A stretch of 64,000 nucleotides of DNA from Promicromonospora sp. Populi (GTDB taxonomy: Bacteria; Actinomycetota; Actinomycetes; Actinomycetales; Cellulomonadaceae), in the NCBI RefSeq assembly GCF_041081105.1, contig NZ_CP163528.1, positions 62,001 through 126,000 on the forward strand. The letters are read 5' to 3'. Of this stretch, positions 10,366-19,571 are shown piece by piece. The notes beneath the pieces are model-generated. The model did not search any database. It was not told the DNA's origin and was given only the letters and a program-made list of their open reading frames with translations. Position numbers and translations under genes: made by a program. The first letter of the stretch is position 1. Each line of letters opens with the position of its first letter.

Positions 10366-11879
10366 GGGACTTGCTCCTCGAACTGGTGCTGGGGAAGTAC
10401 GGCCCGCCGTGCGACGCCGCGATCGGACCGCCAGTGCACGTCGTCGCGGTTGCCGGTAGGCGAACCGTTCTGCTCGGCGAGCATCAGCAGCCCGACCACG
10501 CTCGCGGCACCCTGGGTCGCGGGGTGCGCTGCGAGCACGGAGGCGACGGTGGCGCGGCCCACCTGCCGGACTCGCTCGTTCACGTGCCCGCGCAGCTCGT
10601 CGACGTCGATCTCGGAGTCGCGGGCCAGCGACCGCAGCGCCTTCAGCGAGACGGCCCGCGCCGGCGAGGCGGGTGCCGCGGCCGGGGCCTCGACGTCCTC
10701 CCCGCCGGGGTTGTGGGGCACGATGCCGCCCACCGACCAGGGGGCCACCGTGCCGGTGTGCAGCGTGAGGCGCATCTCGACGCCGGGCGCGGTGTCGGGG
10801 GCGGCGATCAGGGCCGCGTCCTGCGCCTCGCCGATCAGGCGGCGCAGCGCACGCTCGGCCGGGAGCTCGCCGGACCGCACCATGCGCTGCAGCGCGCGGC
10901 GCAGCACGGCCATCGTGTCGGTGAGCTCATCGGCGGCGTCCTGCAACGTGGGCAGCAGGCGGCGCAGCGCGGACGCCTCGCCGGGCGCCAGGTGCACGCT
11001 GTCGAGCACGCGTCCGACGTCGTCCTGCGCCGTGTGCTCCGCCTGCCGCAGCAGGTCGCGGAACCCGACCAGGCCACGACCGGCCTCGGACTCGGCGAGG
11101 TGGTCCACGCCGCGGTAGATGTCGTCGAGGAACGTGTCGCGCGAACCGTCGGACTCCAGGAGCCGGCGGCGCAGCTCGCGGTCGGTGCGCTCCAGCTCGT
11201 TGCGTACCCGGGCCAGGTCTGCGGGGATGTCGCCGGCGAGGGCGAGGATCTCGCGGGCTCGCTCGACGGCGGCGTCCGGCGGCAGCGCCCGGTCGTCGCC
11301 GCGGCGGGCGCGCTCGATCCGGGCGTCGAGGGCGGCGCGCTGCTCCAGCAGGGACGCGAGGCGCGACTCGGGATCGGGGTCGGCCTCGTCGGCCAGCGTG
11401 TGCAGGCTCGTCAGCACGGCGCCGAGCCGCGACGGGGTCACCGCCGGGTGCGGCCTGCTGAGCCGGGAGACGAACCGGACGGCGAGCAGCGCGCCGTCGG
11501 ACAGCTCGACGGTCTCCACACCCGGCTCGCCGGCGACCGGCGTGGTACGACGGCGCACCAGCACGCCCTCGTCGATCCACTCGGAGACGTAGAAGTAGCC
11601 GGAGTAGGGCAGCTCGAACCCGGCGCGGCGCAGCTCGGGGATGTCGTCGTCGATTCGGTCAGCGAGCTGCTCTACCGGGAGCCGACGGCGGGACGCGCCG
11701 AGGTTGCGGTCCAGCAGCACGACGGCGGCCGCGGCGTTCCTCGACCGCAGCAGCACCCACGCCGGATGCTCCTGGAGAAGGGCGCGTACGCCGCGCGCCG
11801 CCTGGCCGCGACGACCCGCCCCGTGCCCGGCGGCCTGCCGGGGCACGTCGGCGTCGCCCGGTGAGCTCGCAGTACCCAT
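10362..11879 (-). CDS. jetA: JetA/MksF-like DUF3375 kleisin
   Basis: 505-aa DUF3375 protein, the kleisin-like subunit of Wadjet/MksBEF complexes. The family signature VLLRSRNAAAAVVLLDR is near residue 35 and GYFYVSEWIDEGVLVRRR near 80, followed by a long helical middle (LRRRLLESDGSRDTFLDDIY) and a C-terminal winged-helix region. The ATG at 11879 is supported by TACTCT 8 nt upstream. It is first gene of the jetABC unit and divergent from an XRE regulator 208 bp away, with an inverted repeat in between. Confidence 0.87.
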   Translation of the reverse strand: MGTASSPGDADVPRQAAGHGAGRRGQAARGVRALLQEHPAWVLLRSRNAAAAVVLLDRNLGASRRRLPVEQLADRIDDDIPELRRAGFELPYSGYFYVSEWIDEGVLVRRRTTPVAGEPGVETVELSDGALLAVRFVSRLSRPHPAVTPSRLGAVLTSLHTLADEADPDPESRLASLLEQRAALDARIERARRGDDRALPPDAAVERAREILALAGDIPADLARVRNELERTDRELRRRLLESDGSRDTFLDDIYRGVDHLAESEAGRGLVGFRDLLRQAEHTAQDDVGRVLDSVHLAPGEASALRRLLPTLQDAADELTDTMAVLRRALQRMVRSGELPAERALRRLIGEAQDAALIAAPDTAPGVEMRLTLHTGTVAPWSVGGIVPHNPGGEDVEAPAAAPASPARAVSLKALRSLARDSEIDVDELRGHVNERVRQVGRATVASVLAAHPATQGAASVVGLLMLAEQNGSPTGNRDDVHWRSDRGVARRAVLPQHQFEEQVP

Positions 11880-11887
11880 GAGGGCTG

Positions 11888-11893
11888 AGAGTA
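11888..11893 (-). promoter_or_regulatory. -10 box TACTCT of jetABC
   Basis: TACTCT on the minus strand lies 8 nt before the jetA ATG. The inverted repeat at 11902-11942 lies immediately upstream, where -35 and regulator contacts would fall. Confidence 0.55.
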
Positions 11894-11901
11894 GTGGGCG
11901 T

Positions 11902-11942
11902 ATGTGTCGATTCGGCACCCCCGAAGGAAATATGCGACACAT
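11902..11942. promoter_or_regulatory. Nested inverted repeat upstream of jetA, candidate operator
   Basis: Outer arms ATGTGTCG (11902-11909) and CGACACAT (11935-11942) are perfectly complementary with a 25-bp spacer. Inside it is a second dyad, TTCGG/CCGAA (11911-11915 and 11921-11925). The position just behind the jetA -10 box suggests a repressor site, perhaps for the divergent XRE protein. Confidence 0.45.
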
Positions 11943-12087
11943 GCCCCGTCGATGAGCCGCGACGGCCATAGACGTATAGAGTCAGGTCTTACAGGGCTTG
12001 CCGGGAAAACAGATCTTTACCTTTCCCGGCTGGCCCTGTCGTGCGTCATGGCACGTTTCGATGGCCGAGCATCGACGGGAGGGCACC

Positions 12088-12372
12088 TTGCTCACGACCG
12101 CAGCCCAGATCGTTGTCAGGATCCGAGCCGAGCGAGAGCTCAGCATGAGTTCACTGGCCGTGCTGGCCGGCGTGCCCACGTCGACGATCAGCCGTATCGA
12201 GTCCGGGCAGATCGAGCCCACGCTCGGGATGATCCGGCGGATCGCGCTCGGGGCCGGCTACCACCTCCACCTGCAGTATTACGACCTGTTCTCGGGAAAG
12301 CTCGAGGACGACGCGCTCCAGATCGCCGCCGTCGAGGGGACGGCGGACGGCGACGACGGCCCCGTCCGCTAG
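12088..12372 (+). CDS. Small XRE-family helix-turn-helix protein
   Basis: Predicted 94-aa DNA-binding protein. The XRE helix-turn-helix covers residues ~12-50 (MSSLAVLAGVPTSTISRIES, then GQIEPTLGMIRRIA). The TTG at 12088 is chosen because GGGAGGG ends 4 nt before it; an in-frame ATG at 12061 is an alternative that adds nine residues. Divergent from jetABC, so it is a plausible regulator of that operon, but no partner toxin is adjacent and its target is unknown. Confidence 0.72.
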   Translation: MLTTAAQIVVRIRAERELSMSSLAVLAGVPTSTISRIESGQIEPTLGMIRRIALGAGYHLHLQYYDLFSGKLEDDALQIAAVEGTADGDDGPVR

Positions 12373-12446
12373 GGCGGTTTCGCCGCGGTCCGCTACCTTG
12401 TCTACGTATGGGACGGCTGCGCGGGGGGCGCGAAGACGCTAGCGAG

Positions 12447-12465
12447 AAGGCGCTGAACGCGCCTT
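12447..12465. terminator. Short hairpin after the XRE gene
   Basis: AAGGCGC (12447-12453) pairs with GCGCCTT (12459-12465) around a 5-nt loop in the 190-bp gap before the next gene. It is a possible weak terminator without a U-tract. Confidence 0.4.
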
Positions 12466-12551
12466 CCTGCGAGATGGGACATTCCACGCAATTACCGCGG
12501 AATTCGGGAGCGACCGCACACTCAGGTTGCGCCTCGGATTCCCCTGAGCAA

Positions 12552-12557
12552 TATGGT
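12552..12557 (+). promoter_or_regulatory. -10 box TATGGT, leaderless spacing
   Basis: TATGGT, a 6-nt gap, then the ATG at 12564. Confidence 0.6.
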
Positions 12558-12563
12558 CGTCAT

Positions 12564-13247
12564 ATGCCGAACGTCATGATCCCCGTCGCAGTGCGGGAGG
12601 ACGTAGAGACGCTGTGGTCGTACCACGACCTGCAGCACGAGCCGCGACCGGTCGACGTCTGCATCGGCCTGGGCGGTCACGACCTTGGCGTGGCCGACTA
12701 CACGGCCGACCTCTACCTCGAAGGACTGTTCCGGCAGATCGTCTTCACCGGGGCAAACGCACCGACCACCGTCGACGCGTTTCCCCAGGGCGAGGCCCTC
12801 GGCTACCGCGATCACGCCATCGCCCGGGGTGTCCAGGCCGGCGCCATGCTCGTCGAGCCGACCGCTACCAACACGAGCGAGAACCTGGAGTACAGCCGCA
12901 AGCTGCTCGCCGACCACAATGTCGAGCCGTCCTCCGTGCTGCTCGTCTCGCACCCCTACCAGCAGCGACGCGCGTTCGCGACGTGCCGGGTCGTGTGGCC
13001 CGAGGTCGACGTGCTCTGCGTGTCCCGCCCCCTGCCGCTCGACGCCTACGTCCGGACGATCGGCGACGCCGACCGGGTGGTCGACATGCTCGTCGGCGAG
13101 ACGCAGCGCCTCACGCTGTACGCCGACCTCGGGTTCATCTCCCGCGAGGAGGAGCTGCCGGACGACGTGGTGGGCGCGTTCGACCGGCTCGTGACGGCCG
13201 GGTACACGTCGCGGCTGGTGGAGGACCGCCGTCCGATCGACGTGTGA
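12564..13247 (+). CDS. YdcF/ElyC-like (DUF218) family protein
   Basis: 227-aa protein of the DUF218 family, whose members include E. coli YdcF and SanA/ElyC. It shows the Rossmann-like core: VDVCIGLGGHDL near residue 30, QIVFTGANAPT near 55, EPTATNTSENLEYSRKLL near 95 and SVLLVSHPYQQRRA near 120. The Glu/Asn-rich ATNTSEN loop and the His after VSHP are typical. No transmembrane segment or signal peptide, so it is a cytoplasmic YdcF-like member. Biochemical role in the family is poorly defined. Monocistronic by context. Confidence 0.8.
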   Translation: MPNVMIPVAVREDVETLWSYHDLQHEPRPVDVCIGLGGHDLGVADYTADLYLEGLFRQIVFTGANAPTTVDAFPQGEALGYRDHAIARGVQAGAMLVEPTATNTSENLEYSRKLLADHNVEPSSVLLVSHPYQQRRAFATCRVVWPEVDVLCVSRPLPLDAYVRTIGDADRVVDMLVGETQRLTLYADLGFISREEELPDDVVGAFDRLVTAGYTSRLVEDRRPIDV

Positions 13248-13352
13248 TCGAGGGCTCGCGGAGCGGGTGACTTTCGTGGTGCGGCTGGATTTGTCCGGAT
13301 AACTTCGGCGCAGGTCGCGTCCGTCGTGGGCGCCCACGACGGAGAGGCCCCC

Positions 13353-16300
13353 ATGCGCCGCGTCGCTGTTGCCGCACTGTCCGCAATTCTCCTCGGGGGG
13401 TTGCCTGCCGCAGCCCTCACCCCACCTGCCGCAGGTCCACCGGGCTCGGCGCCCGGCGCAACTGCGGCACAGGCCGCCGCGGCTGGCCCCGCAACGCACA
13501 CCGTCACTCTGATCACGGGCGACCGGATCTCGGTCCGTGGCTCGGGGGACGGCCTCACGCTCGTCCCCGTTGCCGCACCGCGGCCCGACGGCCGCACGGT
13601 GTCCTTCCACTCCTTCCGGCAGGGCGCCCGGCACTACGTGATCCCGTCCGACGTCGCGCCACTGGTCGGGGACACTCTCGACCTCGCACTGTTCGACGTC
13701 GCAGGCCTGATCGAGGCCGGGTACGACGACGCGGCGCTGGCCGCCGCGGGCCGCGGCTCGCTTCCCGTCATCGTGCAGTCCACCCCGGCGATGGCCAGGA
13801 CCGCCGACGCCGCGGACTGGGACGGGCTCGGCGTCACCACCGAGCGGACCCTGCAGTCCATCGGTGCCGTCGCGGGCTCGGTCGACCTCGCGACCGGCGC
13901 GGGCACCCGGCCCGCCAACGTGTGGGGCCTGCTCGGCGAGCTGGGCGCTCCATCAGCCACCGCGGGTGGGACCGGGGCCAGGGCTGCTGCCGCGGGCGTC
14001 ACCAAGGTGTGGCTCGACGGCAAGGTCGAGGCCCTCGATGCGGACTCGACGCCGCAGGTGGGGGCGCCGGAGGCGTGGGCCGCCGGCTACACCGGCGAGG
14101 GCGTGACGGTCGGCGTCGTCGACACCGGCGTCGACGCCACGCACCCCGACCTTGACGAGAGCGTCGTCGCGGCGCGCGACTTCACGGGCGGCGGGAACCC
14201 GGCCGACGGGTTCGGCCACGGCACCCACGTCGCATCGATCGTGGCGGGCAGCGGCGACGCCGACCCGGACATGACTGGTGTGGCCCCGGGCGCGGACATC
14301 ATCAACGCAAAGGTGCTGGACGACTCCGGCTCCGGCGAGTGGTCGTGGATCATCGACGGCATGGAGTGGGCCGCCCAGGAGGGCGCCCAGGTGCTCAACC
14401 TGAGCCTGGGGGAGTCGGGCAACTACACCGACGGCACCGACCCCGCGTCCCAGGCGGTGAACGCGCTCACCGAGCAGTACGGCGTGCTCGTGGTGGCAGC
14501 GGCCGGCAACGACGGACCGGGCCTGGGGACGGTCTCGCCGCCCGCGGTCGCGGACTCGGCCCTCGCCGTTGCCGCCGTGGACGACGACGACGTGCGAGCG
14601 GAGTTCTCCAGCGCCGGTCCCCGGGCCGGGGACGGTGCGCTGAAGCCGGACATCGCGGGGCCGGGTATGGGCATCATTGCCGCGCGGGCTGCCGGAACGG
14701 AGATGGGCGAACCGGTGGGCGACTCGTACGTCATCGCCAGCGGCACATCGATGGCGACCCCGCACGTGGCGGGCGCGGCGGCGGTGCTGCTCTCGGCCCA
14801 CCCGGACCTCACCTGGCAGCAGGTCAAGTCGACGCTCATGTCCTCGGCTCAGTCCGGCGGTAACTCCCTGTGGGAGGAGGGCACCGGCCGGGTATGGATC
14901 CCGGGAGCCATCGGGCAGCAGGTCACGGCGAGCCCGGCCTCCGTCTCGCTGGGCGGTTTCGAGTTCCCGCAGGACGGCGTGGACCCGGTCACCAGGACCG
15001 TCACCTACACGAACTCGGGGGACGCGGACGCAGTGCTCGACCTGGCGGTCGACGTCACCGACGACGGCGAGCCCGCCCCGGGCGCCGTGACCCTGAGCGC
15101 GGACAGCGTGACCGTCCCGGCCGGCGGCACCGCGAGCGTCGACGTCACGGCATACCCGGCCGAGGTCGGCATCGGCAACATCGGCGGCGCGATCACTGCG
15201 ACCGGCGACGCCGGGACGGTTCGTACGACTGTCGGCTTCGTCAACGAGCCGGAGCTGTTCGACCTGACGATCAGGGCCACGGACCTCGACGGCAGCCCCG
15301 CTGATGCCGGGGACGACTTCTTTGTGGTCCAAGGGATCGATGACTGGAACTACTTCAGGTTCTCGGAGTTCGACGACAGCGGCACCTACACCGCACGGGT
15401 ACCCGCCGGTCGGTACAGCGTGTCTGGTTTCACTGTTGTGTCCGACGAGGCCTTCGCCCCGCTGAGCTCCACGTCGGCGGCCTTCCCGCTCGTTGACGTC
15501 ACCGAGGACACGGAACTGGTGGTGGACGGGGAGGCGGCGCAGCCCGTCACCATCGATACGGCCCGGGAGACCGACTCCGGCACTACCGCCGTGAACCTTG
15601 TCTACGACATCGACGGGTCCAGGATGGGCAACACGTTCTTCGGTGAGCTCGGCGACCTGTACACCATGCCGGTGGCGGAGCCCGCAGCCGGGCACTACCA
15701 GCAGTCGTGGACGGCGCTCCTCGACGAGAAGCTTCTCGACGTGCAGGCGGGTGACCTCGGTCTCGACCTGGTCGCGCTGGGCGTGCCCGAGCCGATGACC
15801 GGGACCTTCGAGTTGCCCTTGGTTGACGCCGGCCTCGGCGAGGACTTCTACGGCGCCGGCGGTGCGTGGGCGCTCGTGGAGCATGCAGGCCCTGAGACGC
15901 TGCAGGGTGTGGCCGACGACGCTGCGGCGGCCGGGGTCGAGGCGCTCCTTGTCGCGGGCAGCGAGAAGGGTTACGTACTGGACTGGCTGGACTCCGCGCC
16001 GCTCCCGGTCTTCGGGGTGCCCGCCGCGCAGGCGGACTCGCTGCAGGCGGCGCTGGACGCCGGCCCGGTGATGCTCTCGGTCGCGGGCAAGGCCGTGCCG
16101 TCATACTCGTACGCGCTCGGCATCAACCGGGACGGCTCGGTGGCCGACGAGCCGATCTCGTACGTCGCGAACGGGCGCAACACCGGGCAGCTGCGGGTCT
16201 CGGTGACGGCCCCTGCGCCGGGTGCCGACCCGTACGTGGGCGGCATGGTGTGGACGCCTGGGGGCGGGGTGGGCGTGCTGAGCAGGACTCCGGCTCCCCA

Positions 16301-17099
16301 CACGCGCACTGTGTTCGTGTCGGCCGACGAGGACGTGTCCTACTCGCCCAGTGCGTCAGTCGGTGAGGATGACCCGTTCTTCGGGTTGTTCGAGGGCGCT
16401 GCGCGGAGCTTCGAGCCGGGTGAGAAGGCGTCCGACCGTCTGCTGGCGCCGGTGTTCCACGGTGGTGGAGGCGCCGCGCTGCGCGCCGGGAACGCCATGG
16501 CCATGGTGTTCCCGACCTATGTGGACGATGCGGGCCACGCCATGCCCGTGTTGCCGGGCGAGGACGCACAGACGCGGCTGCGACTGTGGGCCGGCCAGGA
16601 GCTCGTGGCTGACGCCGACGGCTCGACCTGGTTGTTTGCCGAGGACCTGCCGGCGGCGCGCACTCCGTACCGGATGCGGCTCGACACGGCCTACTCCGGT
16701 GCCTGGTGGCGCACGTCGACCAAGGTCTCGACCGAGTGGCGCTTCAGTTCCGCCACCGGGGGCACCGAGGAGGAGCCGCTGACCCTTCCGCTGCTCCAAG
16801 TCGACTACGGCGTTCCGTCGGGGCCGGACGGCTCGGTGGGCCGGACGGCGAAGCTCGTCCTGTCGGCCGACTATCAGGGATCCGCAGACGCAAGCATCAG
16901 GGGCATGCGCCTGTGGGCTTCGTCCGACGACGGGAAGAGCTGGCGCGAGGTAGACCTGAAGCGCGGCAAGGGCGACACGTTCCGCGCCACGGTCAAGGCC
17001 GCACGGGGTGCGGACTACGTGTCGCTCAAGGCCCAGGCCACCGACGTCGACGGCGGACGCGTCACGGAGACGGTGATCCGGGCGTACGCGGTCGACTGA
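13353..17099 (+). CDS. Secreted S8 (subtilisin-like) serine peptidase, multi-domain
   Basis: 1248-aa exported protease. A Sec signal peptide (MRRVAVAALSAILLGGLPAAA) opens the protein; then a propeptide-like stretch and the subtilase domain. The catalytic triad is visible: Asp near residue 257 (GVVDTGVDATHPD), His near 289 (GHGTHVAS) and Ser near 466 (SGTSMATPHVAG). The ~750 residues beyond form several beta-rich domains, including a PA-like insert region and a C-terminal Ig-like part (KLVLSADYQGSADAS). There is no LPxTG sorting motif, so release into the medium is likely. GGAGAGG lies 5 nt before the ATG. A strong terminator follows. Confidence 0.92.
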   Translation: MRRVAVAALSAILLGGLPAAALTPPAAGPPGSAPGATAAQAAAAGPATHTVTLITGDRISVRGSGDGLTLVPVAAPRPDGRTVSFHSFRQGARHYVIPSDVAPLVGDTLDLALFDVAGLIEAGYDDAALAAAGRGSLPVIVQSTPAMARTADAADWDGLGVTTERTLQSIGAVAGSVDLATGAGTRPANVWGLLGELGAPSATAGGTGARAAAAGVTKVWLDGKVEALDADSTPQVGAPEAWAAGYTGEGVTVGVVDTGVDATHPDLDESVVAARDFTGGGNPADGFGHGTHVASIVAGSGDADPDMTGVAPGADIINAKVLDDSGSGEWSWIIDGMEWAAQEGAQVLNLSLGESGNYTDGTDPASQAVNALTEQYGVLVVAAAGNDGPGLGTVSPPAVADSALAVAAVDDDDVRAEFSSAGPRAGDGALKPDIAGPGMGIIAARAAGTEMGEPVGDSYVIASGTSMATPHVAGAAAVLLSAHPDLTWQQVKSTLMSSAQSGGNSLWEEGTGRVWIPGAIGQQVTASPASVSLGGFEFPQDGVDPVTRTVTYTNSGDADAVLDLAVDVTDDGEPAPGAVTLSADSVTVPAGGTASVDVTAYPAEVGIGNIGGAITATGDAGTVRTTVGFVNEPELFDLTIRATDLDGSPADAGDDFFVVQGIDDWNYFRFSEFDDSGTYTARVPAGRYSVSGFTVVSDEAFAPLSSTSAAFPLVDVTEDTELVVDGEAAQPVTIDTARETDSGTTAVNLVYDIDGSRMGNTFFGELGDLYTMPVAEPAAGHYQQSWTALLDEKLLDVQAGDLGLDLVALGVPEPMTGTFELPLVDAGLGEDFYGAGGAWALVEHAGPETLQGVADDAAAAGVEALLVAGSEKGYVLDWLDSAPLPVFGVPAAQADSLQAALDAGPVMLSVAGKAVPSYSYALGINRDGSVADEPISYVANGRNTGQLRVSVTAPAPGADPYVGGMVWTPGGGVGVLSRTPAPHTRTVFVSADEDVSYSPSASVGEDDPFFGLFEGAARSFEPGEKASDRLLAPVFHGGGGAALRAGNAMAMVFPTYVDDAGHAMPVLPGEDAQTRLRLWAGQELVADADGSTWLFAEDLPAARTPYRMRLDTAYSGAWWRTSTKVSTEWRFSSATGGTEEEPLTLPLLQVDYGVPSGPDGSVGRTAKLVLSADYQGSADASIRGMRLWASSDDGKSWREVDLKRGKGDTFRATVKAARGADYVSLKAQATDVDGGRVTETVIRAYAVD

Positions 17100-17111
17100 G
17101 GTAGATATCAC

Positions 17112-17152
17112 GAACCGGGCGACTCGTACATCCCTGGCGAGTCGCCCGGTTC
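17112..17152 (+). terminator. Strong hairpin terminator after the subtilase gene
   Basis: Perfect 15-bp stem (17112-17126 with 17138-17152) and an 11-nt loop. It ends just before the -10 box of the next gene. Confidence 0.85.
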
Positions 17153-17157
17153 TCCGT

Positions 17158-17163
17158 TACGTT
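17158..17163 (+). promoter_or_regulatory. -10 box TACGTT, leaderless spacing
   Basis: TACGTT, a 6-nt gap, then the ATG at 17170. Confidence 0.58.
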
Positions 17164-17169
17164 CCGGGC

Positions 17170-17562
17170 ATGCGCGAGGAAAACAAGCGGGGCAAGAACC
17201 CCAGGAAGTTCACCTGGCAGGAGATCCTCACGTTCGTCGCGGGCGCCGGATACGTGGCCAGCCCGATCGACCTCCTCTCGGAAGGCGTGCTGGGGCCGCT
17301 CGGTCTCGGCGACGACGCGATAGCGATCATCATCGCCGGGGTCACCCTGTTCAAGGCGGTGCAGCGGTTCCGCAAGCACCGTCCGGTAGCGGGCACGGCC
17401 GGGGACACGACGTCGGGTGGTAAGTCGACGGGCGGCCCGACGGCGGGCGGTACCGGGGCGGGCGCCTCGTCGTCGGGCACCGCTGCGCCGGGGATGTCGC
17501 CGTCGGACAAGACGATCCCGGGCACCGCGGAGGACGTGACGGATCGCAAGCGCCGGCGCTGA
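17170..17562 (+). CDS. YkvA-like (DUF1232) small protein
   Basis: 130-aa protein. The N-terminal ~70 residues match the DUF1232/YkvA pattern: a basic start, then GYVASPIDLLSEGV and GLGDDAIAIIIAGVTLFKAV, a short hydrophobic hairpin typical of the family. The C-terminal half is Gly/Ser/Thr-rich and ends in a basic cluster (DRKRRR). Function of the family is not established. It lies between a terminator and a GGR-like gene with its own promoter, so it is probably monocistronic. Confidence 0.72.
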   Translation: MREENKRGKNPRKFTWQEILTFVAGAGYVASPIDLLSEGVLGPLGLGDDAIAIIIAGVTLFKAVQRFRKHRPVAGTAGDTTSGGKSTGGPTAGGTGAGASSSGTAAPGMSPSDKTIPGTAEDVTDRKRRR

Positions 17563-17600
17563 CGTCCCGGCCCGCTTTGGTCCGCCGGTAGCGGCCGGTC

Positions 17601-17606
17601 TACTGT
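17601..17606 (+). promoter_or_regulatory. -10 box TACTGT, leaderless spacing
   Basis: TACTGT, a 7-nt gap, then the GTG at 17614. Confidence 0.6.
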
Positions 17607-17613
17607 CAATGGT

Positions 17614-18885
17614 GTGACCAGCGACAACGCACCTCAGGTTCTTGTTGTCGGAGGCGGCCCCACTGGCGCCGCGACGGCCATCGCCCTGCGCCGGGAGCTG
17701 CCCGACGCGCACGTGACGGTGGTCGACAAGGCGACGTTCCCGCGGGACAAGACCTGCGGCGACGGGCTCGGCCCGGGCGCCCGTCGGGTGCTCGACGGGC
17801 TCGGCCTGTCGGCGCAGCTGGGGCAGTTCCACATGCCGATGTCGGTGGCGATCAGCGGCCCGGGCGGCGTTGAGGCGCTCGCACGCGGCCCGCTCATGGA
17901 GGGCCATGACCTCGCCGGATACGTGACGCCGCGGCTCGAGCTGGACGACCTGCTGCTCGGCGCGGCCCGGGACGCGGGCGCCGAGGTGCGCGAGGGCGTC
18001 TCGTTCGAGAGCCTGGCCCCGGACGGCGGCGGTGAACGGGTCACGCTGTCCGACGGCACGGCCCGCTTCGACCTCGTAGTCGGCGCCGACGGCGCCTACT
18101 CCAACGTGCGGCGCGCCCTGGGTGTCGAGCGCCCGGCGATGCGGCACACCCTCATCGCCATGCGCGCGTACGGGAAGGTCACGCACCCGGACAAGCCGGT
18201 GAGCGACACCCTCCGGTTCGACTTCATGGAGTCGCTCCTGCCGGTCTACGGCTGGGTCTTCCCGCTGCCCGACGACGGCGCCAACCTCGGCGTCGGCATC
18301 CCGGTGAACCACCTCAAGCGACAGACGGCGCGCCACGGCCGTACGCTGCGGGACCTCTTCGACCTGTACGTCGAGGATCTGCAGCGGCGCGGCTTCGAGG
18401 TGTCCGGGGTGGAGCGGGTCGCCGCCCACCAGCTGCCGCACGCCGCCGCCCGCACGCCGATGACGGCCCAGGGGCACGCCGCGGTGCTGCTCGGAGATGC
18501 GGCCGCGACGATCAACCCGCTGAGCGGCGAGGGCATCTTCTACGGCATGGCGGCGGGCGTGCAGCTCGCGGAGCACCTAGGGGCGCTGCAGCGCTCGGGC
18601 GAGTCCTGGCGGGGTGCGGCGCTCCCAGACGCGCTGGCCGGGTTCGAGCGGGCGCACCGCCGCCGGTTCGCCAGGCACTTCCGGGAGTGCCACCTGGCGC
18701 AGCAGCTCATGCGCTCCAAGTTCTGGGCCGGTATCGCGACCCGTGCGGTCGCCACGTCGGACGAGGCGATGGCGCACGTGGCTCTCATGCTGTTCGACGA
18801 GCAGTCGGCCGGATCGCGCGGGCTGCTGCGCCTCGCCGCGAGCAGCCTGCGTCCGCTGCTGCCCCTGGGGCGGCGGAGTCGTTGA
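17614..18885 (+). CDS. Geranylgeranyl-reductase-family FAD-dependent oxidoreductase
   Basis: 423-aa flavoprotein. The FAD-binding GxGxxG appears as VVGGGPTGAATA near residue 12. TCGDGLGPGARRVL near 50 is the GGR-family segment, DLVVGADGAYSNVRR near 150 and LLGDAAATINPLSGEGI near 290 complete the PHBH-type fold. In actinobacteria such proteins saturate isoprenoid chains of menaquinone or lipid precursors; the exact substrate is not readable. A phospholipid-type acyltransferase follows 57 nt later. Confidence 0.87.
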   Translation: MTSDNAPQVLVVGGGPTGAATAIALRRELPDAHVTVVDKATFPRDKTCGDGLGPGARRVLDGLGLSAQLGQFHMPMSVAISGPGGVEALARGPLMEGHDLAGYVTPRLELDDLLLGAARDAGAEVREGVSFESLAPDGGGERVTLSDGTARFDLVVGADGAYSNVRRALGVERPAMRHTLIAMRAYGKVTHPDKPVSDTLRFDFMESLLPVYGWVFPLPDDGANLGVGIPVNHLKRQTARHGRTLRDLFDLYVEDLQRRGFEVSGVERVAAHQLPHAAARTPMTAQGHAAVLLGDAAATINPLSGEGIFYGMAAGVQLAEHLGALQRSGESWRGAALPDALAGFERAHRRRFARHFRECHLAQQLMRSKFWAGIATRAVATSDEAMAHVALMLFDEQSAGSRGLLRLAASSLRPLLPLGRRSR

Positions 18886-18942
18886 GGTGTGCGGCGATCT
18901 GTCAGAATCAGGTTCCGCGAAAACCCTGACTCTAGGACGACG

Positions 18943-19563
18943 ATGTCACGCACCATCCGCCGGGCCGTTGCACGACTGATCTGGGCCGGCACCGGCTACC
19001 GGATGCGTTCGGGACCCGCCCCGACGAGGCCGACCATCTTCATCGGGGCGCCGCACACGTCCAACAAGGACTTCTTCCTCATGTTGGCCATCGCGTTCGA
19101 GATGGACCTCAAGATCCGCTTCCTCATCAAGGAGTCCTGGTTCAAGGGGCCCATGGCGGGGCTCATGCGATCGCTGGGCGGCATTCCCGTCGACCGCAAC
19201 GACCCGGCCAGCATCGTCGACGAGATCCTGGCCGCCGTCGCCCGGGGTGAGGAGTTCCATCTCGTCGTGACGCCGGAGGGTACCCGCGGCGCCGGGTCGG
19301 GCTACTGGAAGTCGGGCTTCTACCGCATCGCACAGAAGAGCGGCCTTCCCGTGACGCTCGGGTACGTCGACGGCGTCGCCCGGGTCGCCGGCCTTGGGCC
19401 GAGCATTGAGATCACCGGCGACGTCGGAGCCGACATGGACGTGATCCGCGCCTTCTACAAGGACAAGACGGGCGTCAAGCCGGCCAACCGCGTGGAACCG
19501 CGCCTCCGCTCGGAGGACGAGCCCCGCTCGACGACGCCAGGGGCGTCAGGCGAGGGCGTCTAG
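18943..19563 (+). CDS. Lysophospholipid (1-acylglycerol-3-phosphate) acyltransferase family protein
   Basis: 206-aa PlsC-like acyltransferase. The catalytic HxxxxD motif is HTSNKD near residue 33, and the substrate-binding block is VVTPEGTRG near 108, with GGIPVDRND near 82. Short for the family and without an obvious transmembrane helix, resembling the soluble-looking actinobacterial form. AGGA lies just before the ATG. It ends at a long bidirectional hairpin. Confidence 0.85.
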   Translation: MSRTIRRAVARLIWAGTGYRMRSGPAPTRPTIFIGAPHTSNKDFFLMLAIAFEMDLKIRFLIKESWFKGPMAGLMRSLGGIPVDRNDPASIVDEILAAVARGEEFHLVVTPEGTRGAGSGYWKSGFYRIAQKSGLPVTLGYVDGVARVAGLGPSIEITGDVGADMDVIRAFYKDKTGVKPANRVEPRLRSEDEPRSTTPGASGEGV

Positions 19564-19571
19564 CACTCGGG

